A stretch of DNA of 64,000 bases from an uncultured Carboxylicivirga sp. (GCF_963674565.1 NZ_OY771430.1:2170001-2234000), one strand, 5' to 3'; shown: positions 25,625 through 35,917, counted from the stretch's first letter. The notes: a model not told the origin generated them from the letters alone. Numbers and translations: made by a program.

Positions 25625-27034
25625 ATGCAATTCAACGATACTATTTGTGCAATTTCAACTGCCCAAGGCATGGGAGCCATTGCCGTTATTCGTTTATCTG
25701 GTCCAAAAAGCTTTTCCATTTGTCAAAATATTTTTGAACCTGCCAAAGAAGGTAAAGTTTTAGCCAATCAAAAAGCAAACACCATTCACTTTGGAACCAT
25801 TAAAGACGAAGAAACAAGTATCGACGAAGTACTTATCAGCTTATTTAAAGATCCTCATTCCTTTACCGGTGAAGACATAGCCGAGATTGCTTGTCATGGG
25901 TCACCCTATATTCAGCAACAGATTCTTCAATTATTAATCAGACATGGTGCACGATTAGCCAAACCAGGCGAATTTACACAACGTGCCTTTTTAAATGGTA
26001 AGATGGACTTAAGTCAGGCTGAAGCAGTTGCCGACTTGATTGCCTCCAGAAGTGAAGCCGCACGACGAGTAGCATTGCAACAGATGCGGGGAGGTTTCTC
26101 AAATGAGTTAATCAATCTGAGAGCTCAGTTATTAAATTTTATCTCTTTGGTTGAATTAGAGTTAGACTTCAGCGAAGAAGATGTTGAATTTGCTAATCGT
26201 GATGAACTAACAAAACTGGTAGCAAATATTTCAACCTTACTGACAAAACTAATTAAATCGTTCTCTTTAGGTAACGTAATTAAGAACGGGATTCCGGTTG
26301 CCATTGTTGGCCACACCAATGCTGGCAAATCAACCTTACTGAACACTCTTTTACAGGAAGAAAAAGCCATTGTTTCGGATATTCACGGCACCACCCGCGA
26401 TGTTATTGAAGACACCATTAACATTGAAGGTATTACCTTCCGTTTTATTGACACAGCCGGAATCAGGGACACTGCTGATAAAATTGAATCTCTGGGTATA
26501 GAAAGAACCTACAATAAAATTAGCAAAGCACAGATAGTGCTTCTGATGCTCGATGTGAACGATCCGGATGATAAGATTCATGAAGCCATTGATAATGTTA
26601 AAAGCAGGATGAATGAAAGTCAGCAATTAATTGTTGTTGTAAATAAAACAGACCTGCTTGAAGATATTGTTGTTGAGAATCGGTTCCACGAAACCGCATT
26701 CCGGGAACTTACAGGAACAGATGCTATTGTGCCCATCTCTGCCAAATTACATACCAACATTGAAGAATTAACTTCAGAATTACTTAAGACAGTTAACCTT
26801 ACAGCCTTAGATAATGACGAAGTTATTGTCACCAACGCCCGTCACTATGAAGCTCTTCAAAATTCATATGAAGCCATCTTAAGAGTTTCAGAAGGTCTAT
26901 CATCTGGTATCAGTGGTGACTTTTTAGCACAGGATATCAGAGAGGTGTTGCATTACTTAGGTGAAATAACTGGTCAGATCAACACTGATGAAATATTAGG
27001 TAATATCTTTAAGAATTTTTGTATCGGTAAGTAG
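25625..27034 (+). CDS. mnmE: tRNA modification GTPase MnmE
   Basis: This GTPase partners MnmG in making 5-carboxymethylaminomethyluridine at the tRNA wobble position 34. The length (469 residues) is typical. An N-terminal tetrahydrofolate-binding domain (residues 1-120, MQFNDTICAIST) and a helical domain precede a G domain inserted at about residues 220-385. That domain has GHTNAGKST (P-loop), TTRDV, DTAGIRDT and NKTD. The C terminus is the invariant FCIGK with the catalytic cysteine. All key residues are intact. Confidence 0.97.
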   Translation: MQFNDTICAISTAQGMGAIAVIRLSGPKSFSICQNIFEPAKEGKVLANQKANTIHFGTIKDEETSIDEVLISLFKDPHSFTGEDIAEIACHGSPYIQQQILQLLIRHGARLAKPGEFTQRAFLNGKMDLSQAEAVADLIASRSEAARRVALQQMRGGFSNELINLRAQLLNFISLVELELDFSEEDVEFANRDELTKLVANISTLLTKLIKSFSLGNVIKNGIPVAIVGHTNAGKSTLLNTLLQEEKAIVSDIHGTTRDVIEDTINIEGITFRFIDTAGIRDTADKIESLGIERTYNKISKAQIVLLMLDVNDPDDKIHEAIDNVKSRMNESQQLIVVVNKTDLLEDIVVENRFHETAFRELTGTDAIVPISAKLHTNIEELTSELLKTVNLTALDNDEVIVTNARHYEALQNSYEAILRVSEGLSSGISGDFLAQDIREVLHYLGEITGQINTDEILGNIFKNFCIGK

Positions 27035-27165
27035 TTTAACTATTTAATATTCAATTACTTACAAAGTATTCAAATATACATAAATAGGCATTAATTCCAA
27101 TACTTTATGAAGTAAAAATGTAATTTGCGGGAATATTTATATAAACCAATACATGCTACATTTAA

Positions 27166-27188
27166 GCAGGTTATATTATTAAACCTGC
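27166..27188 (+). terminator. Possible weak terminator after mnmE
   Basis: The stem GCAGGTT / AACCTGC with a 9-base AT loop is followed by GTTTTATG. The T tract is short and it lies about 130 bases past mnmE, so the call is tentative. Confidence 0.35.
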
Positions 27189-27504
27189 GTTTTATGAGAC
27201 GCTTCTGATGAAATTTCGTGCCCGATTTGAAAGCATTTTCTTCCAACATTCAATTTTCAGTAATTGTATAAATCTTTGCTAATCATCTCCTGATCATTAA
27301 TATTTACATAGCATTTGGAGGTAGTTATTCAATTAATTTTCTTTTTAAATATTCAATTGTTCTTTGTATTGAAAACAGGTAGGGAAAACAAATGACAAAT
27401 CATTACGAGTTAATTTAAAAACCCTAGTCTTAATAAGCATTACAGCCACTTTTCATATTTCCACTTTAGCACACATTAGCATTTTTGGACAAATGTTTGG
27501 TCAC

Positions 27505-27547
27505 TATTTGCACCTCAGTTATATTTAATTTAAACGAGGTACAAATA
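27505..27547. repeat. Inverted repeat in the mnmE-acyltransferase gap
   Basis: The arms TATTTGCACCTC and GAGGTACAAATA (11 of 12 pair) are separated by 19 AT-rich bases. It could form an RNA hairpin or bind a dimeric protein. No T tract follows. Confidence 0.55.
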
Positions 27548-27758
27548 AGGTCAAATTATGAAACATTCTGAAACAAATTTAGGAGGTTGAATTATAATCT
27601 CTGGAATATATGGAAATGAAAATATTCAATTTTATAAATGCTATAAACTGCAATCTTTCAATACTTCCTAAAAAAACAGTTTCCTTTCGTATGAGTAAAA
27701 AGCAATGTGGACTTTTATATTAATCAAAAAAAAGGCAAAAATTCATTTAGGCGATTTC

Positions 27759-27803
27759 TTGAATAACAACGAATGTATGCTAGAAAGAGTATTAGTTATT
27801 CAA
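27759..27803. repeat. 9-bp inverted repeat upstream of the acyltransferase gene
   Basis: TTGAATAAC and GTTATTCAA pair perfectly across 27 bases, ending 66 bases before the acyltransferase ATG. It may be an operator or a leader structure. Confidence 0.45.
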
Positions 27804-27869
27804 CCATAATCAGCTTGAAATGAAAGAACTTAAACCAGCTGTGGGATTAATTAAGATTATATAAAAAAA

Positions 27870-28985
27870 ATGGAAAGTAAAAAGATAGAAACAAAGCCAC
27901 ATTATCAGATATTGGATGGACTTAGAGGGGTAGCTGCTATTATTGTGGTTATATTTCACCTTACTGAGCCACTTGCCAGCGGTCATCTTGACAATATTGT
28001 AAATCATGGTTATCTGGCAGTTGATTTCTTTTTTCTCTTATCTGGTTTTGTGATCGGTTATGCATATGACGACAGATGGAAAAAATTAACCTTTGGTGGT
28101 TTTCTTCGTCGACGACTTGTACGCCTGCAACCACTCGTTATATTGGGCATGACTCTCGGAGCTATGGGCTTTTACTTTACTGATTCAACGATTTGGCCAC
28201 TAATTCATACTGTACCTGTTTGGAAATTAATCATTGTAATGCTGATAGGTTATACGATTTTACCCATTCCTCTTTCAATGGACATACGTGGTTGGGAAGA
28301 AATGCATCCTCTCAATAGTGTTGGCTGGTCATTGTTATTTGAGTATATAGCTAATATCTTATATGCAATAGGGTTAAGAAAACTATCGAATAAAGCATTA
28401 GCCTTGTTTGTTATGTTGGCCGCTGGATTGCTAATACATTTAGCTGTAACAAGCCCCAATGGAGACATTGCTGGAGGTTGGACACTAAATACAGAACATA
28501 TGCGTATTGGAATAATCCGCACTTTGTTCCCATTTTTTGGAGGTTTGTTATTATCTCGTGTATCTAAACCAATCTACATTAAAAATGCTTTTTTATGGTG
28601 TAGTCTCTTGCTTGCAGTAACACTATTTGTGCCAAGAATCGGAGGAACTGAATATCTTTGGATGAATGGATTATATGAATCATTTTGCATCATCATTATA
28701 TTTCCAATCATTGTATTTATAGGCGCTGGAGGTGTATTACATAATCAAACATCAAAAAGAATCTCTAAGTTCTTAGGTGATCTTTCTTACCCGCTATACA
28801 TGACACATTATGTTCTTGTCTATTTTTATGTTGCATGGGTAAGCAATAATAGTGGTATTACATTATTGCAAGCCATGCCATTTGCATTATTGACATTTAC
28901 AGGGGCCATATTATTAGCCTATGTAAGTCTAAAGTTTTATGATGAACCGATAAGAGCCTGGCTGCAGAATAAATTGAGGCAATGA
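27870..28985 (+). CDS. Acyltransferase-3 family membrane protein
   Basis: This is a polytopic membrane acyltransferase of 371 residues in the OafA/YrhL family. It transfers acetyl or similar groups to sugars of envelope polysaccharides. The family opens with a short cytosolic stretch and ILDGLRGVAAIIVVIFH (catalytic His in the first helix), then AVDFFFLLSGFVIGYAYD. About ten hydrophobic segments follow, with NSVGWSLLFEY and the terminal SYPLYMTHY region conserved. The acceptor is unknown. It lies apart from any polysaccharide-synthesis cluster. A bidirectional terminator follows the gene. Confidence 0.9.
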   Translation: MESKKIETKPHYQILDGLRGVAAIIVVIFHLTEPLASGHLDNIVNHGYLAVDFFFLLSGFVIGYAYDDRWKKLTFGGFLRRRLVRLQPLVILGMTLGAMGFYFTDSTIWPLIHTVPVWKLIIVMLIGYTILPIPLSMDIRGWEEMHPLNSVGWSLLFEYIANILYAIGLRKLSNKALALFVMLAAGLLIHLAVTSPNGDIAGGWTLNTEHMRIGIIRTLFPFFGGLLLSRVSKPIYIKNAFLWCSLLLAVTLFVPRIGGTEYLWMNGLYESFCIIIIFPIIVFIGAGGVLHNQTSKRISKFLGDLSYPLYMTHYVLVYFYVAWVSNNSGITLLQAMPFALLTFTGAILLAYVSLKFYDEPIRAWLQNKLRQ

Positions 28986-29010
28986 CAAATAATTTCTAAA
29001 TTACATTTTT

Positions 29011-29046
29011 AAAGGGGTTCATGTAGAAAATAACATGCACCCCTTT
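29011..29046. terminator. Bidirectional terminator between convergent genes
   Basis: A 14-bp stem with one mismatch (AAAGGGG and CCCCTTT at its base) lies between the acyltransferase gene and the last gene of the polysaccharide locus. T- and A-rich flanks on both sides suit termination in both directions. Confidence 0.8.
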
Positions 29047-29053
29047 AAAATCC

Positions 29054-31480
29054 TTATTTCTTAATAAACTTTGTCACCTGAGAGTCAACTTTAATCAGAT
29101 ACACTCCTTTGAATAAATTTGACACATCGATTTTATTTGCATTTATGCTTCCACTTTTAACCAATGCACCACTTAAAGAATAAACCTCATAGTTTACATT
29201 TTGCGATGTATTAATTAAGTAAAGAAAATCAACCACTGGATTTGGATAGAACTTCAACTTGTTTGCATGTGTTTTTGCAATGGCTGTGGCATTACCCAAC
29301 ACTGGTCCCATCAGATCATCGAAATAATATTTTTGCGCGTCATCTGTATTACCTCCATCTATAAAGAAAGACAATGTATTATATTCGGCTTGTGATAAAT
29401 CGATGTTGCTATAGTCAAAATACAATGTTTCCCAGGTATTAATCGCTGTTATATTAGCATCAACTTCGTAGAATACACTTTCGTCGTTATTTGATAATTT
29501 TAAGCGAACATAGGTTGTCTTAGGAGAATAAACTTTAACTGAGATGATCTTATCTCCACTTGTATTTATTTTATTATTCAATTTAAACTGAACATGTTCC
29601 CATCCCCAGTTCTCAGTTCCACGGTTCCATTCCAGTGCATTATCATACTCATTGATAAAATCAGGATCCATACTTACCCAAAGATTCTCAACCGAGCTGC
29701 CAATCGAATAAACTCCATTAGGATCATCAAGACACAAACTATTACCGTCAAAATCGTTGTAAACAGCCATATTGGCTTCACGAACAGTGAAAGTTGCAGA
29801 TAAGCCAGTGATATTTTCACCATTGTCTTCAAAAATCAAAGCATTATCAACCACACCATAATAATAGGTACTACCTACTTCCAGTTGCTCAACCGGAATA
29901 ATAGTAATCTTTTTATTGTCAGCACTTATTGATGCAGAATATGCTATATCAGAACCCGTTGAACCACCTTTTTTTAATGCTAATTTTCCAGTAAAATCAG
30001 CAATTGCAGAATGATCTAAATTTTTAAACTCATAGTTTGAAGTGATGGTCATTTTTGAGAAAGAATAACCATTGGTTGCACCATCTGCCGGTAAGAAATC
30101 AACATTCAAATCAGGCATTGGAACATTAGGACCTTTAATATCATCGATGTAATAGGTCAATTCTTCGCCATCACCACCTGCCGGAAAAAGCAAAATATGT
30201 GAATAATCAACAGCTGTAAGATTAGAAAATTCGAAATATAAAGTTTGCCAGCCGTTCGCTACATTTACATCAGCATCCAACTCTTGGAAAGTTCCACCAT
30301 CGTCTTTTTGATTTGAAAGCTTAAAACGTAAATAAGTTGTTTTTGGAGAATAGATTCTCATCGAAAAGGCTGCTTTACCATCGGTAACCTCAATAGGGTA
30401 CATTAACTCGAGGTGAATACGTTCCCAACCACCCCAACTAGATTTCTTCTCAAATTTGAAAACCTGATTATCACTTGTTCCAATACCTTCATCTGATTCT
30501 GAAACGATTGAATATGCTGGTGAAGGATCACCAATAGTTTCAACTACCCTTGCTTTTGTATTACCGTCGAAATCTTCTATGTTATAAACCTGAGGAAAAG
30601 CATTGGCAGTAGTTGTAAACGAAGCAGAAATACCCGTTACTTCTTCGTCGGTGGAATATTCAATGGTACCTTCTTTTACACCATACCAATACGTTGTACT
30701 GGCATCTAAGAACATATCCGGCACAATTGAAAAACTCTTCTGATCATTGCTAATATATCCTGTAAATGGAATATCCGCTCCATTGACATCTGTCTTTTTC
30801 AAAACCAAAACAGATGAAGGATCTGATATAGGTGAGTCATCAATCATACGCAAAGCAAAGTTAGCTGTTAATTTTAACGGATCCTGCACCTTAATCTCCG
30901 TTGCACCCTCTTCCGGGCTTAACGAGAATTCTCCTGCAGGTGCACTATTACTGGCATTTATATCATCAAAGTAATATTTAGTGCCGGCTTGAGAGAATTT
31001 CATTTCCGGATCGAAATACAACACAATCTTATCCAGATCAGTACGAGTAACCTCACTGAAATTAAATGTTAATTCAACCCATTTATTGGTCTCATCATCT
31101 GTTAGTTGATATCCAACCTCACTATTAAGGTTATAATCATCAAAATTCTCAAGTTTGAATAAAATATAAATTGGACTGGATGCAAACACTTTCATTCGAA
31201 AATAAGGGGTAACGCTGAAGTCTATTGGAGAAGCCAGTCGTTGCGATGCACCAATACCTGTCCACCAGTTATTTCCTGCATGCGAGAATTCACCAACATT
31301 AGCTGAAGTATTAGTTGCATCGGTATCAGAAGTTGGGTTAGCCACTTTTGCAAAAGTGGCATCTCCCCAACTTTCGAAAACCATGTCGGTACTTTCAAAA
31401 TCGGCATAAACTACCTGCGCCTTCAATTGGCCACAGATTAAAACGAGTACGAGACTCCATAGGATTGTAAATGTTTTCAT
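29054..31480 (-). CDS. T9SS-secreted multi-module carbohydrate-binding-like protein
   Basis: This is a secreted protein of 808 residues with no recognisable catalytic domain. After a signal peptide (ending LKAQ) it alternates three jelly-roll modules (about residues 22-180, 300-450, 575-725) with two Ig-like domains of the SbsA type (about 188-290 and 455-570). Each jelly-roll ends in the same pattern, YYFDD or YYIDD followed by a short linker. Modules 2 and 3 share W-G-W-E, YSPKTTY and W-T-L-Y-F positions. The last 70 residues are a type A T9SS sorting domain (FYPNPVVDFLYL, ending TKFIKK). It is probably a surface or released glycan-binding scaffold for the locus. It is the last gene of the operon (28-base gap from the GH3 gene). 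Confidence 0.78.
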   Translation of the reverse strand: MKTFTILWSLVLVLICGQLKAQVVYADFESTDMVFESWGDATFAKVANPTSDTDATNTSANVGEFSHAGNNWWTGIGASQRLASPIDFSVTPYFRMKVFASSPIYILFKLENFDDYNLNSEVGYQLTDDETNKWVELTFNFSEVTRTDLDKIVLYFDPEMKFSQAGTKYYFDDINASNSAPAGEFSLSPEEGATEIKVQDPLKLTANFALRMIDDSPISDPSSVLVLKKTDVNGADIPFTGYISNDQKSFSIVPDMFLDASTTYWYGVKEGTIEYSTDEEVTGISASFTTTANAFPQVYNIEDFDGNTKARVVETIGDPSPAYSIVSESDEGIGTSDNQVFKFEKKSSWGGWERIHLELMYPIEVTDGKAAFSMRIYSPKTTYLRFKLSNQKDDGGTFQELDADVNVANGWQTLYFEFSNLTAVDYSHILLFPAGGDGEELTYYIDDIKGPNVPMPDLNVDFLPADGATNGYSFSKMTITSNYEFKNLDHSAIADFTGKLALKKGGSTGSDIAYSASISADNKKITIIPVEQLEVGSTYYYGVVDNALIFEDNGENITGLSATFTVREANMAVYNDFDGNSLCLDDPNGVYSIGSSVENLWVSMDPDFINEYDNALEWNRGTENWGWEHVQFKLNNKINTSGDKIISVKVYSPKTTYVRLKLSNNDESVFYEVDANITAINTWETLYFDYSNIDLSQAEYNTLSFFIDGGNTDDAQKYYFDDLMGPVLGNATAIAKTHANKLKFYPNPVVDFLYLINTSQNVNYEVYSLSGALVKSGSINANKIDVSNLFKGVYLIKVDSQVTKFIKK

Positions 31481-31508
31481 AATTTTAAAATTTAGTTTAT
31501 AGCTATTG

Positions 31509-33821
31509 TTAATTTCCTTCTGATTTCAAGGATATCTGTATCTTCTTATCACCAATTTGTAATTCAAAATCTCCAGGCTCACTTATCCATTTTCCAGTTG
31601 CATCTACAAAGGCGAGGTCACGTGCAGTTAGTCCGAATACCATGGTTACTTCTTCACCCGGTTGTAACTCAACCTTTTTAAATCGTCTTAGTCGCTTAAT
31701 ATCTGGTGTGACAGAAGCATACAAATCAGAACTGTATAACTGTACCACTTCTTTACCTACACGGTTTCCTGTATTCTTAACTCTCACCCAAACATTAACG
31801 GTATCAGTTAGTGTAAACTCCCGTGTTGAAACTTTAAGCTGACTATATTCAAAAGTGGTATAACTTAAGCCATGACCAAATTCAAACTGAGGATAAAAAC
31901 CACCTCCATAATCATACATTCCTTCGGCAGTCTTACTTTCTTCACTGGGTTTATGATTATAGACAGCAAGTGAATTGGAGAACATTGGATAGGTATAAGG
32001 CAGCTTACCTGATGGATTTACATCTCCAGCCAAAATATCAGCCAATGCATCTCCGGCGTAATTACCTGATAGATACGTCTGAATTATAGCACCCATCTGA
32101 TTGGCAAATGAACTGATAATGCGCGGACGCCCTTCGTTTAGCACCAACACAACCGGCTTTCCTGTTGCAGACAATTGCTTAGCCAGTTCTGCCTGATTTG
32201 TAGATATGGCCAAATCATGTAAATCACCTGGTTTTTCTGTGTATGAATTCTCTCCCAGGCATAAAATAATAACATCACATTGTTTTGCAGCTTTTACAGC
32301 CGAAGCAATATCAACATTTGTCTCTTCCCAGTAACTGCCATCCATCTTGTATTCAACGCCCGGAACAAAACGGACTCTTTCCATACCAAACTTCGCTTGA
32401 ATAGCTTCCAAAATGGTATTGTATTCCTGAGCAAATTCATCTGTTTTTTCACCTTGCCACGAATAAGTCCAGCCGCCATTTAAAGTTCGCATGCTATTGG
32501 CATTAGGGCCACATACAAGCAATCGGGTTTTAGGTTGCAGAGGAAGTAAATCATCGTCATTTTTTAACAAGGTAATTGCTTCGCTAGCTGCCGTATAGGC
32601 AACTTTTTCGAACACCGAACTGCCAAATTTTGGATAATTATGACAATTATCTCCGTTCTGATTAAATAAGCCCAACTGGTATTTTACATTCAAAATCCGG
32701 CGAACAGCATCATCAATTCTATCCATTGAAACCTCACCTTCCTGAACCAATTCAACCAGGTCGTCACAATAACGCCCATATAGATAAGGAACCATGGCCA
32801 TATCTATACCTGCATTAATTGCCAGCTTAACGGCTTCTTTGTTTGATGAAGCAATTTTATCCCGGGTATGCAAATTTTCAATATCATACCAATCAGTTAC
32901 CACCAATCCCTCAAAACCCAATTCATTTTTAAGTAAATCGGTTATTAGTTTTTTACTTCCATGAACGGATTCTCCGTTGATGATACCCGAATTAATCATT
33001 ACCGAAGCTGCTCCAGCCTCAACTGCTTTTTTGAAAGCAGGCAAATGATATTCACGAAGTGCCATTTCAGAAAGATATGCAGGAGTACGATCCTTACCGG
33101 AAGCAGCTGCCGAATATCCTAAAAAATGCTTTAAACAGGCAGCTACCTGATTCACACCACCAAGAGAATCCCCTTGATATCCTTTAATCATCTGCTCTCC
33201 CAATTGAGTACATAAATAGGGATCTTCGCCAAAGGTCTCCCACATACGAGGCCAGCGAGGATCAATACCCAAATCTAAAACCGGTGAGAAATTCCAGTGA
33301 ATTGATGACGCTCTGACTTCATAAGCTGTTATTGCTGCTGCCTGACGAACCAATTCTGGATTCCACGTAGCTGCCATGGCAATTTGCTGAGGGAACATTG
33401 TCGCTCCGGATGTATAAGTAGCCCCATGAATAGCATCGATACCATACAATACGGGAATACCCAGCCTTGTATTTTTTCTCGCAGTTTTTTGTATCGTTCC
33501 AATCACTTCATTCCATTTCTCAACTGTGCGTGCTTTATTATTAGCAGTATTTAAAACCGAACCAACATGATAGTTTATTAAAACATCATTCAGGATGGCT
33601 GTATCCAGTTGCAATGGTTCGTAACTTGAGTAGATATTATCCCCCTTAGTTATTACATCTAAGGTTACCTGTGTCATCTGCCCTACTTTTTCTTCTAGTG
33701 TCATCTGACTAAGGAGCCTTTCAACTTCGGGGATGTATTTCACAGCCGGCTTTGTTTGTTGCTGACATGAGATGAAAAGAATCACGCTCAACAACACAAG
33801 AGATATTAATTTTAGATTCAT
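31509..33821 (-). CDS. bglX: Glycoside hydrolase family 3 beta-glucosidase, lipoprotein
   Basis: This exo-acting beta-glucosidase of 770 residues releases glucose from oligosaccharide ends. The lipobox (LFISC, Cys19) anchors it, presumably in the periplasm. The GH3 N-terminal barrel spans about 35-370, with KHF at 231-233 and the nucleophile Asp310 in GLVVTDW. The C-terminal sandwich domain spans about 415-635, and a fibronectin-III-like domain 675-760. Architecture and length match BglX. It follows the GH5 gene by 23 bases, so it probably finishes digestion of the oligomers that enzyme makes. Xylosidase activity is a less likely alternative. Confidence 0.9.
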   Translation of the reverse strand: MNLKLISLVLLSVILFISCQQQTKPAVKYIPEVERLLSQMTLEEKVGQMTQVTLDVITKGDNIYSSYEPLQLDTAILNDVLINYHVGSVLNTANNKARTVEKWNEVIGTIQKTARKNTRLGIPVLYGIDAIHGATYTSGATMFPQQIAMAATWNPELVRQAAAITAYEVRASSIHWNFSPVLDLGIDPRWPRMWETFGEDPYLCTQLGEQMIKGYQGDSLGGVNQVAACLKHFLGYSAAASGKDRTPAYLSEMALREYHLPAFKKAVEAGAASVMINSGIINGESVHGSKKLITDLLKNELGFEGLVVTDWYDIENLHTRDKIASSNKEAVKLAINAGIDMAMVPYLYGRYCDDLVELVQEGEVSMDRIDDAVRRILNVKYQLGLFNQNGDNCHNYPKFGSSVFEKVAYTAASEAITLLKNDDDLLPLQPKTRLLVCGPNANSMRTLNGGWTYSWQGEKTDEFAQEYNTILEAIQAKFGMERVRFVPGVEYKMDGSYWEETNVDIASAVKAAKQCDVIILCLGENSYTEKPGDLHDLAISTNQAELAKQLSATGKPVVLVLNEGRPRIISSFANQMGAIIQTYLSGNYAGDALADILAGDVNPSGKLPYTYPMFSNSLAVYNHKPSEESKTAEGMYDYGGGFYPQFEFGHGLSYTTFEYSQLKVSTREFTLTDTVNVWVRVKNTGNRVGKEVVQLYSSDLYASVTPDIKRLRRFKKVELQPGEEVTMVFGLTARDLAFVDATGKWISEPGDFELQIGDKKIQISLKSEGN

Positions 33822-33844
33822 AGATTGTTTAATTTGAGACAGAT

Positions 33845-35884
33845 TTACTTTACAAAAGACTTTGTGAGATTACCACCATCAGATTCAACTTTAACAATGT
33901 AAAACCCTCTGGAAAGAGAGGCTTCAATAGCGACTGTTCCTTCTTCATAAATAACAGATTGACCGTTCTCAACCAGCAATAATTGCCCCTGAAGATCATA
34001 AACTTTAATTCGCTCCACCTTCATTGGATCTGAAGCTTCATTTAAAATGTTAATCTGCAATTGATCATTGCTGCACCGGATGTTCCCGATTAGTGATTCA
34101 CCTTTTTTTTTTGTTTGACCCAGATCAGTGGATGGATTCAAATCAAACTTTATGTAATTGAGATTTAGTCCACCTTTTATTATCAACAAAGTGAGCTCTG
34201 CTGGTCCATCAGGCAAATAAATATTTTCAACAGTCACATCTCTCCAAACCTGGTATCCACCGGTTTGAGGAGTTACAATATGTTCCGAACTTATCAGCTG
34301 AGTATTAATCCTCAAATTAATTGTACTACTGTACGATGCCACACGAAAGGTTATATCGTAATAACCTTCAGTAACATTATTTACCGTGTATCTCAACCAT
34401 TCACCATCTTCAGTCCAGGCAACATTAAACCCATTGCTAACAGCATCCGAACAGCCTTCGATATCAACTCCATCATTACGATATGCATACCCTTCATTCC
34501 ACGCGGTATATTCCCCAGTGCTTACATGATTATTCTGATAAACCTTATCATACCAGGCATCCCTAACCTCTCCCATATCATAATCAACAGCATAAATGAC
34601 ACCCGGAATAGTATGTTCGGTATAAGGAATTCGTTCTTCACCTAAAGGTGAGCCTGTAAGCGCATAAACCACATCAGGATTAAACTTGCAGTTCTCAGTT
34701 TTTATCTTTTCAAGCATGTCGTCCATAGCGGCTGAGGCTACAGAAGCGCTTGGGCGATTGGCACCTGTTGAAGGATTATAATTGGTAATTGCTTTCCACT
34801 TATCAGAATAAATAGAAAACGGGTCATCACAGTCGATCTGCTTATAAGCCCATGTTGACCAGCCGATACCCAAACGTTCCATTTGCTTAACCATATCTGT
34901 CATCCAGGTGTTGGAATTCTCACCCGTTTCGCCCAGCCACAGAGGCACATTAGTTCTTTCGCGCATTTGTAAAAGGCCATCAATTACCTGATCGGTATTA
35001 TATGTCCAGTATTTATGAAAGCTAAAAGCCAGATTATTGTCATAGGTAGCCAGCGATTCTAATCCGGCAAAATTATTTGCCCAGCAGTTACCCTCGATAA
35101 ATATTAAGTGATTGGTGTCTACCTCACGAATGGCATCTATCAGATCGTGATACAAGTTCAATAAGGGAGTATTGCTCTGGCAACCACATCCATTTTCATT
35201 ACCAGTATCTCCAACAAAACCCCAATTGGTCTCGTTTAACAGATCATATCCACCTATGTACTGTTTATCCTGGTAACGTTCTGCAAACTTTTTCCATAAA
35301 GCAACTGTTTTTGAACGATTGAATTCACTCTCCCACAAACCCGGCTTGGAAGGATCATAATCGCTAATATCAGCATTCTTACCTTGTCCTCCCGGTGCTG
35401 CATGTAAATCAAGAATTAAATAAATATCATGATTCTCGCACCATGATAACAGATTATCAACCATTACAAAACCTTTATCAAGCCAAGTATTCTCTCCCAA
35501 TACAGGTTCCTGTTCAATGGGTAAGGTAAATAGGTTGTAATGAAGCGGAACCCTGATTGAGTTATAACCCCAGTCAGCAATTAATGCAACATCAGCCTCT
35601 GTAAAGAAATTTTCAAGCCATTTTTCGTAAAACTCGTCAGTAGTGGTTTTATCTGTCAGATCTTCGAGCATTTCCCGTATCTCGTGCTGAGTGCCAACCT
35701 GAGTACCAAACATGTAACCTTCCTGCAACATCCAACCTCCCGGCCCCATTGCTCTTATTATGAAAGGCTCTCCACTTGCATTCTCAATCTCCTGAGCGTT
35801 CGTTCTTAGAAATCCATTAACATTTTGCGCCCTGGAATAGGAACCAATAAGCACTATTAATAATATAATTGATAGTTTTTTCAT
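33845..35884 (-). CDS. GH5 endoglucanase-like enzyme with CBM6 and T9SS tail
   Basis: This is a secreted retaining glycoside hydrolase of 679 residues. After a signal peptide, a GH5 barrel occupies about 30-375. The acid/base Glu218 is in LLNET, a conserved His290 in FSFHKYW, and the nucleophile Glu319 in WLGETGE. Residues about 425-585 form a CBM6-like sandwich (EGYAYRNDGVDIEG, WTEDGEWLRYTVN). A type A T9SS sorting domain ends the protein (GFYIVKV, TKSFVK). It likely cuts a beta-glucan at the cell surface or outside. The exact linkage cannot be read; cellulose, mixed-linkage or beta-1,3/1,6-glucan are all possible. Confidence 0.88.
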   Translation of the reverse strand: MKKLSIILLIVLIGSYSRAQNVNGFLRTNAQEIENASGEPFIIRAMGPGGWMLQEGYMFGTQVGTQHEIREMLEDLTDKTTTDEFYEKWLENFFTEADVALIADWGYNSIRVPLHYNLFTLPIEQEPVLGENTWLDKGFVMVDNLLSWCENHDIYLILDLHAAPGGQGKNADISDYDPSKPGLWESEFNRSKTVALWKKFAERYQDKQYIGGYDLLNETNWGFVGDTGNENGCGCQSNTPLLNLYHDLIDAIREVDTNHLIFIEGNCWANNFAGLESLATYDNNLAFSFHKYWTYNTDQVIDGLLQMRERTNVPLWLGETGENSNTWMTDMVKQMERLGIGWSTWAYKQIDCDDPFSIYSDKWKAITNYNPSTGANRPSASVASAAMDDMLEKIKTENCKFNPDVVYALTGSPLGEERIPYTEHTIPGVIYAVDYDMGEVRDAWYDKVYQNNHVSTGEYTAWNEGYAYRNDGVDIEGCSDAVSNGFNVAWTEDGEWLRYTVNNVTEGYYDITFRVASYSSTINLRINTQLISSEHIVTPQTGGYQVWRDVTVENIYLPDGPAELTLLIIKGGLNLNYIKFDLNPSTDLGQTKKKGESLIGNIRCSNDQLQINILNEASDPMKVERIKVYDLQGQLLLVENGQSVIYEEGTVAIEASLSRGFYIVKVESDGGNLTKSFVK

Positions 35885-35917
35885 TCTTACTCTGATTTAA
35901 TCAATGTTAGATTTGGT

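Larger units (their letters stand above)
27035..27869. other. 835-base gene-poor region after mnmE
   Basis: No convincing gene was found in any frame. It holds five perfect ATTCAATT octamers (27049, 27248, 27327, 27351, 27624). It also holds a 7-bp hairpin (27166-27188), a 12-bp inverted repeat with one mismatch (27505-27547) and a 9-bp inverted repeat (27759-27803). A 37-codon frame at 27610-27723 has no support beyond being open. The region could be a decayed gene or hold an unrecognised RNA. Confidence 0.6.

Noticed and set aside
27610..27723. A 37-codon ATG frame in the gap after mnmE, with a GGAGG sequence about 25 bases upstream
   Set aside because: The ribosome-binding-like sequence is too far away, the peptide has no recognisable feature, and short frames like this are frequent in AT-rich DNA.
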